Assembly (NCBI GenBank): GCA_003176075.1
Contig: PSRN01000052.1
Coordinates: 1 to 10,806 of the forward strand
From: Bdellovibrio sp.
GTDB lineage: Bacteria; Bdellovibrionota; Bdellovibrionia; Bdellovibrionales; Bdellovibrionaceae
Direction of reading: 5' to 3'
DNA: 10,806 bases
Made by a program: the position numbers and the translations under genes. Numbering within the stretch: position 1 is the stretch's first letter; each line of letters opens with the position of its first letter. The notes beneath the pieces are model-generated. The model ran no database searches. It saw nothing but the letters and a program-made list of their open reading frames with translations, and was not told where the DNA came from. Shown here piece after piece: positions 6,285-10,806 of the stretch.

Positions 6285-7418
6285 TAAAAACCGCTTCAGA
6301 CAGAAATTGCGAAATTCCCGCCATTTGCCTTTTTCAATAGCAGCGCGGCTTTTCGCCATAAGATTCATATAGAAATAAAGATTGTGGATGGTGTTGAGCC
6401 GGCTGCCTAAAATTTCACCGCTGAGAAACAGATGGCGAAGGTAAGCTTTCGAATAGTGGGTGCAGGTGTAGCAGTCACATTCGGGATCCAGCGGCGAAGA
6501 GTCTTCCTTGTACTCGTTGCGCTTGATGCTCACCTTCCCCTGCCAGGTGAAAAGAGTGCCATTGCGGGCCACCCGGGTGGGCATTACGCAATCAAACATA
6601 TCAATGCCTGAATCAATGGACAAAATCAGATCGAGAGGGGTCCCCACCCCCATCAAATAGCGAGGCTTTTGAGCCGGCATCAGCGGCGCCACTTCCTTCA
6701 CCAGAGCGTGCATCAGCTCCATGGGTTCGCCGACCGAAAAGCCACCCAGGGCGTAGCCAGGCAAATCGACGCTGGTGATCTGCTGCAAGGAATAGCGACG
6801 AAAATCAAGGGAGAGGCCCCCCTGGACAATGCCAAACAGAAGGCTTTCAGTCCGCGTCATCGCCGCCTGCGAGCGCAGCAACCAACGGTAAGTCAAATCC
6901 ATGCTTTCTTTGATCCGCTCGTCGCTGGCCGGGTATTCCAAACACTCGTCAAAGGCCATAATGATATCCGAGCCCAAATCCATCTGAATTTGCATACTCG
7001 TTTCCGGCGAAAGAAAATGCTTGGCACCGTCCAGGTGCGAGCGGAATTCCACGCCCTCCTCGGTCAGTCGGCGCAGTTGGTTGAGGGAAAAAACTTGAAA
7101 ACCTCCACTGTCAGTCAGCAGCGGGCCGGGCCAACGCATAAATTGGTGAAGCCCCCCTTGGCGTTGGATGATTTTTTCACCGGGGCGAAGGTGCAGATGA
7201 TAGGTATTTCCCAGCACCACCTGAGTGCCCAGTTCAGCCAGTTCATGGGTAGTCATGGCTTTGACTGTCGCCTTGGTGCCCACCGCCATAAACACCGGCG
7301 TTTCAATCGGCCCATGAGCGGTGATCAATCGCCCGCGGCGCGCCTCGCCTTCTTGCGCCAGCAGGGTGAAGTTGCCGCAAGGGAAAGCCGAAGAGGCTTT
7401 CTCGATCATCGTTTCCAT
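6282..7418 (-). CDS. tgt: Queuine/preQ1 tRNA-guanine transglycosylase
   Basis: Tgt swaps guanine 34 for the queuosine precursor preQ1 in tRNAs with GUN anticodons. The 378-residue chain has the substrate motif LLTDSGGFQVFSL at 100-112 (Asp103), FDE at 156-158 (Asp157), GIVQGG at 196-201, LGGFSVGE at 224-231 and YLMGVG at 254-259. The nucleophile is Asp276 in FDCVMPTRVARNG. Zinc ligands are Cys314, Cys316, Cys319 and His345. This is the complete bacterial set. It overlaps queA by 13 bases from the ATG at 7418; an in-frame ATG at 7409 would instead give the common ATGA overlap with the queA stop and lose three residues. A GGAG ten bases before 7418 slightly favours the longer form. Coupling to queA places consecutive queuosine steps in one message. 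Confidence 0.97.
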   Translation of the reverse strand: METMIEKASSAFPCGNFTLLAQEGEARRGRLITAHGPIETPVFMAVGTKATVKAMTTHELAELGTQVVLGNTYHLHLRPGEKIIQRQGGLHQFMRWPGPLLTDSGGFQVFSLNQLRRLTEEGVEFRSHLDGAKHFLSPETSMQIQMDLGSDIIMAFDECLEYPASDERIKESMDLTYRWLLRSQAAMTRTESLLFGIVQGGLSLDFRRYSLQQITSVDLPGYALGGFSVGEPMELMHALVKEVAPLMPAQKPRYLMGVGTPLDLILSIDSGIDMFDCVMPTRVARNGTLFTWQGKVSIKRNEYKEDSSPLDPECDCYTCTHYSKAYLRHLFLSGEILGSRLNTIHNLYFYMNLMAKSRAAIEKGKWREFRNFCLKRFL

Positions 7419-8437
7419 GCCGTTAAATCTCCGTAACTAAATAGCCGAAATCTATTCTTGATCGCCCACTGGTAAGCGGCTTTCACCGTCGGTAAATCAC
7501 AAAACGAGGCCACCAGTGCCAGCAGAGTTGACTCCGGTTGATGGAAATTTGTCAAAAGACCTTTCACCAACAACCACTCCTGCCCGGGATAAAGAAAAAG
7601 ATTCGTACCGCCAAAAAAGCCTTGCTGGTCCTTGGACAGTTGGCCGCGGGCGGCACTTTCAAGGGCGCGAGCGACGGTGGTCCCCAAGGCCCAGACGCGC
7701 CCCCGGCATTGTCGCGTTCGCTCCCAGGTGGCGGCCGGGATTTCCACCCATTCTTCATGCATCGCATGGTCTTGCAGGCGGTCGGCGGTGACCGGCAAAA
7801 AAGTGCCCAGCCCCACATGGAGGGTGAGCTGTTCGACCCCCACATCTCGCCGGCGGAGATCTTCCAGGTCCTGGCGCGTCCAATGAAGACTTGCCGTCGG
7901 GGCGGCCAGACTCCCCGGCTTTGCATTCCAGGCGGTTTGGTACCATTTTTCTTCAAGCTTTCCGTCTTTACTTCCGTCATTGCCACGATGGTGTCTTTCC
8001 CCTCGTGCTTTTTGAATGTAAGGCGGCAACGGCAATTCTCCAAACCGCTCGAAATAGGACTCCTGCAAATCCGCATTGACTAGGACGAGTTGCGGGCGGC
8101 CCTTGCGGAGAAGGGTGAGTTTCACGCCGCCCGGGAGAAAAATCTGGGCTCCCACTTTCAACTCCCGGGACGGGAACAACACCTGCCATTGGCGCGGTTC
8201 AATCTCCCTGAGAAAAAGGATTTCAAGTCCTTCGTGAGTAAAGACCCGGCGTTTCACCACCCGCGTGTCATTGACCACCACGACATCGCCAGGATGCAGC
8301 TGCGACTTGAGGGTTTCAAGATCGAGCTCAATCGGACTTGCGGCAGGGCCTTCAACCCACATCACCCGCGAAGGGCGCCGTGGTTCGGTGGCGATCAGAC
8401 TTTCAGGAAAATCAAAACAAAGCTCGCGCCTTTGCAT
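7406..8437 (-). CDS. queA: S-adenosylmethionine:tRNA ribosyltransferase-isomerase
   Basis: QueA transfers and isomerises the ribosyl moiety of SAM onto preQ1-tRNA to make epoxyqueuosine. The 343 residues carry family motifs in order: FDFPESLIA at 8-16, VVNDTRV at 54-60, GELPLPPYI at 133-141, WYQT then PGSLAAPTASLHWT at 174-187, LTLHVGLGTFLPV at 204-216, HAMHEEW at 224-230, LGTTVARALES at 251-261, LLTNFHQPESTLL at 294-306 and FRLFSYGD at 330-337. The stretch between PPYI and WYQT (about 142-165) is longer and more charged than usual, an insertion in a surface loop. The ATG at 8437 has only a weak AAGG upstream, and a TATAAG lies five bases before the start, so the message may have almost no leader. 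First gene of the operon, followed by overlapping tgt. Confidence 0.97.
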   Translation of the reverse strand: MQRRELCFDFPESLIATEPRRPSRVMWVEGPAASPIELDLETLKSQLHPGDVVVVNDTRVVKRRVFTHEGLEILFLREIEPRQWQVLFPSRELKVGAQIFLPGGVKLTLLRKGRPQLVLVNADLQESYFERFGELPLPPYIQKARGERHHRGNDGSKDGKLEEKWYQTAWNAKPGSLAAPTASLHWTRQDLEDLRRRDVGVEQLTLHVGLGTFLPVTADRLQDHAMHEEWVEIPAATWERTRQCRGRVWALGTTVARALESAARGQLSKDQQGFFGGTNLFLYPGQEWLLVKGLLTNFHQPESTLLALVASFCDLPTVKAAYQWAIKNRFRLFSYGDLTAWKR

Positions 8438-8442
8438 GGAGC

Positions 8443-8473
8443 CTTATAGCAGATGGTGAAGAAAGCTGAGCAA
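8443..8473 (-). promoter_or_regulatory. Candidate queA promoter (extended -10)
   Basis: On the minus strand TGCTATAAG places an extended -10 element (TATAAG, 8448-8443) five bases before the queA ATG, with a weak TTGCTC (8473-8468) at 19 bp. Transcription would begin at or near the start codon. Spacing and -35 are poor, so this is tentative. Confidence 0.3.
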
Positions 8474-8503
8474 AAAAAGCGGGCCCCCCCACAGGGGCCC
8501 CGC
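8472..8503 (-). terminator. Rho-independent terminator upstream of queA
   Basis: Read on the minus strand, a very GC-rich stem (8503-8494 with 8487-8479, nine pairs, one bulged base, six-base loop) is followed by seven T residues (8478-8472). It lies 35 bp upstream of the queA ATG. It either ends a minus-strand transcript coming from the region beyond the tRNA or acts as an attenuator in a long queA leader. Apart from this and the promoters listed, 8438-8749 shows nothing I can name. Confidence 0.75.
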
Positions 8504-8697
8504 CCGACAGCCCCCGGGAACCACCCAACCGAGAACCATCAATACGCAAAGTCCAAGCAACCACGATCTTACCCGTGGCGGCATCAAAGCCCACGCAAGG
8601 GTGCGGTCTCCGTCCTGGATCCCTACCCCTCTCCTTTTCAGGCCTCCGGCCCGTTGCCCAATTGACGCTCAGAATTCGGAAATGGGTTAATGGATCG

Positions 8698-8726
8698 TTG
8701 ACAGCCTCCAAGGAACCAGATTTATT
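8698..8726 (+). promoter_or_regulatory. Promoter for tRNA-Leu
   Basis: A perfect TTGACA at 8698-8703 and TTTATT (four of six consensus) at 8721-8726 are separated by 17 bp. The predicted start is about 15 bases before the tRNA. Position and orientation fit a sigma-70-type tRNA promoter. Confidence 0.6.
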
Positions 8727-8749
8727 TGTGTCTTTTCAATCCCGTACAC

Positions 8750-8834
8750 GCGCAAGTGGTGGAATTGGTATACACGTACGTTTGAGGGGCGTATGCCTTA
8801 CGGCTTGAGGGTTCGAGTCCCTCCTTGCGCACCA
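8750..8834 (+). tRNA. tRNA-Leu (anticodon GAG), CCA encoded
   Basis: A complete class II tRNA. The acceptor stem GCGCAAG/CTTGCGC is perfect, discriminator A8831 is followed by an encoded CCA (8832-8834). The D arm is GTG/CAC; the anticodon stem TACGT/GCGTA encloses TTGAGGG with GAG at 8784-8786, reading CUC and CUU. A long variable arm (TGCC/GGCT region) and T arm GAGGG-TTCGAGT-CCCTC are present. All features fit leucine identity. No T-rich terminator hairpin is obvious downstream. Confidence 0.97.
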
Positions 8835-8892
8835 GAGCGGAATCATTGAGGTTTTTCGAATTATAAAGGCCCGTGCCGAAGCGGACTTACTT

Positions 8893-9524
8893 TCAGTCAT
8901 CATAGAACACACCGATCGAGACATTTTGGCTGCGGCAGATATAAAACGGAAAATGCTTGTAAAGAGGATCGGTCCTTTCCGCATCGTAGCCCATGGCATC
9001 GACGTTGCACATTTCAAATTTCATTCCCCGCTTATCGAGTGGACCCGTCTTCTCTCCCAGGCCAAAAAATTGGGCGTCAGCGGCCCTGCTGTGGAAGTGC
9101 CAAAATCGTTCGCCGCGCGGCAACCAGGCCAAAGCCCCGGTCGGGCGCTCGCTCAATACCCGTTTTCCTCGCCAAAACCACTCAAGATAATAAGGCGATC
9201 GATGAACCAAGACCTCCTCATCGGAGCTTTGAACCCGCCAGGCGGCCGGCAGAGATTGCTGCTCTTCACCTGGAACTTCTTCCGTTCGCAAATCCACTTC
9301 ACTGAAGCCAGTCAGTGCATCCCGCAGCCGTCCCGCCGGCGGAACTTATCATTCCATGCAATGGACCAAGTCCGCGGCCACTGAAAATGCTCTCCGCGCT
9401 TAACTGATAGGCGAAACAAATTCTTTTCCAAGGCGGAGATCGTCAAATTCAACCCACCCTCAAGTTGAAAACGGGCCTGATGATGATGCGTCCCCATATG
9501 CTGGGCGGATTTGACAAATTTCAT
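8893..9524 (-). pseudogene. Broken GH31 alpha-glucosidase-type gene, N-terminal fragment
   Basis: Two adjacent frames together encode about 210 residues resembling the N-terminal domain of glycoside hydrolase family 31. The first starts at ATG 9524 with a good GGGAG site and contains FQLEGGLNLTISALEKNLFR and FQWPRTWSIA. The second continues, after a shift of one base near 9345, as PPAGRLRDALTGFSEVDLRT and later carries the family signature FFGLGEKTGPLDKRGMKFEM, DPLYKHFPFYI and GVFYDD before a TGA at 8893. GH31 enzymes are usually 600-900 residues; the catalytic (beta/alpha)8 barrel with both catalytic Asp residues is missing. The gene is thus both frameshifted and cut short, ending 58 bp from the 3' end of the tRNA. 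Which event came first cannot be told. The family call is by motif and confident; alpha-xylosidase versus alpha-glucosidase cannot be resolved. Confidence 0.8.
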
Positions 9525-9555
9525 TTTTCTCCCGTGCCAACCGACTTTGCCACCA

Positions 9556-10020
9556 TCAGTGCGGCTCTGTCGACATCGATCCTCCACTTTCTGGCAGAAC
9601 CGTTGATTCGACAGTGCAATCAAAGCCATCATTAACTGCGTAGGTTTTGCCGGATAATCCGATGACATCCAACTCCCTCGCCCCGCCCGAGGAAAGGGGA
9701 TTGTGTATAAACAAATGAAATTTGCCTTTTCCAGAAGTCTGTGGCGTGTCATCAAAGATTAGAAAATGCCCCACGTCCAAGTCAACCAGCTGTGAACCTT
9801 GCAAACGTTCTGGGCGACTTTGCCAAAAATTCGCCGAAAATTGATTATCTCCCGTTCGCACAATGTCCACGATCAAATCAGAAGTTGAAACTGTTGAGTG
9901 ACATTCGACGTGGTTTACATCGTTGGGGTGATTAGGCGGAATCTGTACCCCCTGACCCAATGAGGTTATAGAAAAAGAAAAAATGGCCGCCAAACAACTT
10001 CCCGAAAAAAAAAGCTTCAT
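9556..10020 (-). CDS. Secreted protein of unknown function
   Basis: A 154-residue protein I do not recognise. The ATG at 10020 is chosen because GGAGGGG lies about six bases upstream and a signal peptide follows directly: basic start, hydrophobic residues 4-20, and a Leu-Gly-Gln-Gly site near 21-24. A longer frame from 10071 would bury this signal. The mature part is Ser/Thr/Asp/Gly-rich and appears beta-strand-like. It contains exactly two cysteines (40 and 135), near its two ends, which could form a single disulfide. It ends 31 bp before the GH31 fragment on the same strand, so the two could once have been co-transcribed. No membrane segment beyond the signal and no enzymatic motif is visible. 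Confidence 0.65.
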   Translation of the reverse strand: MKLFFSGSCLAAIFSFSITSLGQGVQIPPNHPNDVNHVECHSTVSTSDLIVDIVRTGDNQFSANFWQSRPERLQGSQLVDLDVGHFLIFDDTPQTSGKGKFHLFIHNPLSSGGARELDVIGLSGKTYAVNDGFDCTVESTVLPESGGSMSTEPH

Positions 10021-10606
10021 ACTGCCCCTCCATGTTAATAGTTTGATTTTATCCCTACGATCTTCCTTCACATGGATCTACCTTACTCCATGTTCGGCGG
10101 GCGACGAAGGCGGGCAGAATCGATTTTTGTGCCGGAAGGATCAAGTTGCAATTGCCTGATTCGACGGGGAAGGTGTGATCTCTGGATTTCTTCCATTCTG
10201 GTCGTCACTTTTCGGGCACAGAGTTGAAATCGCTCTTCTTAAATCCTCGGAAAAAGAGCCGGCGAATTAAGTGCGGCCCTGCCTGGCTGGCCGCCCCCGC
10301 GCAGGCAAGCTCACAGGCTTATAAGAATTGGAGCAGAGGTTTAGCTTATATGACCATTCATGGGGAGTCCGAGTATTGCTCGCCCTCGGGAAATACTGCC
10401 TTCATCTATGTCGACGTTAACTGCTCGGTCCTCGAAAAAGCCGCCGCTAAAACCCGGACCGGCGGGCCCGCTAGTAAACTACCCCCTCATTCACCGGGAG
10501 CACGCTGAAGCAGAGCAAGTCCGGCAGTTTGAAGAACTCGACACCGAAACCATGATGGCCTGAAAAACCTTGCATTCAATCCGCAGACCCTTGATAGAAT
10601 CCGCCG
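10021..10606. other. Gene-poor stretch with decayed coding frames
   Basis: Between the secreted protein and the transporter fragment I see no intact convincing gene, RNA or repeat array. Short frames occur on both strands; only the plus-strand pair listed separately looks protein-like. A TAGAAT at 10595-10600 with TTGCAT 19 bp upstream could be a weak promoter for the following frame. Confidence 0.5.
10224..10563 (+). pseudogene. Possible decayed C-terminal remnant of an unknown gene
   Basis: Two overlapping plus-strand frames look like one interrupted protein. The frame from 10224 contains TIHGESEYCSPSGNTAFIYV and LEKAAAKTRTGGPASK; the frame used after about 10480 contains LVNYPLIHREHAEAEQVRQF and ends ELDTETMMA at 10563. 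Joining them near 10476-10482 needs a single-base shift and gives a continuous, protein-like sequence. I do not recognise the family. The nominal ATG at 10224 is only the frame's first ATG and there is no clear ribosome site. It lies 43 bp before the transporter fragment on the same strand. It could also be chance reading frames. Confidence 0.3.
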
Positions 10607-10806
10607 ATGAAAGAAACCAAGTATAGATATCGAATCCTGTCCTTGCTCTTTCTGGGCACGACGATCAATTATCTCGACCGAAGTGTGCTTGGAGTTTTAG
10701 CTCCCACGCTACGGGATCGGGTGTTTGGATGGAACCGACGAATCCATTACATTCAGGATGGGGCCTCCTACCACAAAGACGGTGAAGTTTGGTATTGGTT
10801 CCGTGA
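10607..10806 (+). pseudogene. MFS transporter N-terminus fused to transposase fragment (runs off window)
   Basis: An open frame of 66 codons continues past the window edge. Residues 8-37 (YRILSLLFLGTTINYLDRSV followed by LGVLAPTL) are the first membrane helix and start of a major facilitator transporter of the ACS/hexuronate (ExuT-like) type, with the typical NYLDR motif. After Gly-Trp at 41-42 the sequence stops resembling an MFS protein, which should continue with loop and TM2, and becomes RRIHYIQDGASYHKDGEVWY, typical of an IS630-like DDE transposase. The frame is maintained across the join. No Shine-Dalgarno is evident before the ATG at 10607. I infer a transporter gene disrupted by recombination with an insertion sequence; a functional product is unlikely. 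Confidence 0.65.
10733..10806 (+). mobile_element. IS630-like transposase fragment
   Basis: The segment encodes RRIHYIQDGASYHKDGEVWY and continues to the edge. It resembles the second catalytic-Asp block of IS630/DDE-superfamily transposases (I-x-D-x-x-x-x-H followed by a Trp-Phe pair); the Asp is residue 51 and His residue 56 of the fused frame. The upstream half of the transposase is absent, and no terminal inverted repeat or TA target is visible at the junction, so it is a fragment rather than a clean insertion end. Confidence 0.6.

Noticed and set aside
6669..7436. 255-residue plus-strand frame
   Set aside because: Antisense shadow of tgt.
8412..8711. 99-residue minus-strand frame across the queA upstream region
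   Set aside because: It runs through the terminator hairpin and overlaps the queA start in another frame; no ribosome site or family resemblance.
8504..8749. preQ1 riboswitch upstream of queA
   Set aside because: I could not find a recognisable preQ1-I or preQ1-II core before the terminator; only the terminator itself is supported.
8736..9017. Minus-strand frame containing ARRDSNPQAVRHTPLKRTCI
   Set aside because: It is the antisense translation of the tRNA-Leu gene, a well-known spurious protein, joined to an out-of-frame reading of the GH31 remnant.
8835..10806. Second copy of the tRNA 3' end as an att site
   Set aside because: None seen by eye within the window; it would have to lie further right.

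Overview
The left four-fifths of this window (about 1-8440) is a compact minus-strand operon. In transcription order it reads queA, tgt, yajC, secD, secF, recJ and a VanX-type D-Ala-D-Ala dipeptidase, followed by a possible small secreted protein. This order (queuosine synthesis, then YajC-SecD-SecF, then RecJ) is common in Gram-negative bacteria, especially groups once called Deltaproteobacteria. SecDF-YajC, signal peptides and a peptidoglycan dipeptidase fit a diderm host. A Bdellovibrionota-like or related host is my best guess, but the sequence alone does not prove it.

Layout: 25-270 (-) possible small secreted protein; 336-1238 (-) VanX-type dipeptidase with a repeat-built N-terminus; 1235-2932 (-) recJ; 3008-3985 (-) secF; 3998-5686 (-) secD; 5766-6074 (-) yajC; 6075-6281 spacer with a tandem hairpin repeat and a structured leader; 6282-7418 (-) tgt; 7406-8437 (-) queA; 8438-8749 spacer with a minus-strand terminator and a plus-strand promoter; 8750-8834 (+) tRNA-Leu(GAG).

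To the right of the tRNA the character changes. 8893-9524 (-) is a frameshifted, truncated N-terminus of a GH31 glycosidase. 9556-10020 (-) is a secreted protein I do not recognise. 10021-10606 holds only short, apparently broken reading frames. 10607-10806 (+) is the first membrane segment of an MFS sugar/hexuronate-type transporter fused in frame to an IS630-like transposase piece and running off the window. The tRNA therefore looks like the border between a conserved core and a rearranged accessory region.

Functionally, QueA and Tgt install and modify queuosine precursors at tRNA position 34. YajC, SecD and SecF assist Sec-dependent export. RecJ is a 5'-3' single-strand exonuclease. The dipeptidase, translationally coupled to RecJ, probably acts on D-Ala-D-Ala outside the cytoplasm.

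I found no convincing undescribed multi-gene system. The most notable signals are the transporter-transposase chimera, a REP-like palindrome shared by the tgt-yajC spacer and the secF coding start, and unrelated tandem repeats of 12, 15, 18, 20 and 32 bp at several spacers and in one protein linker of the same operon.
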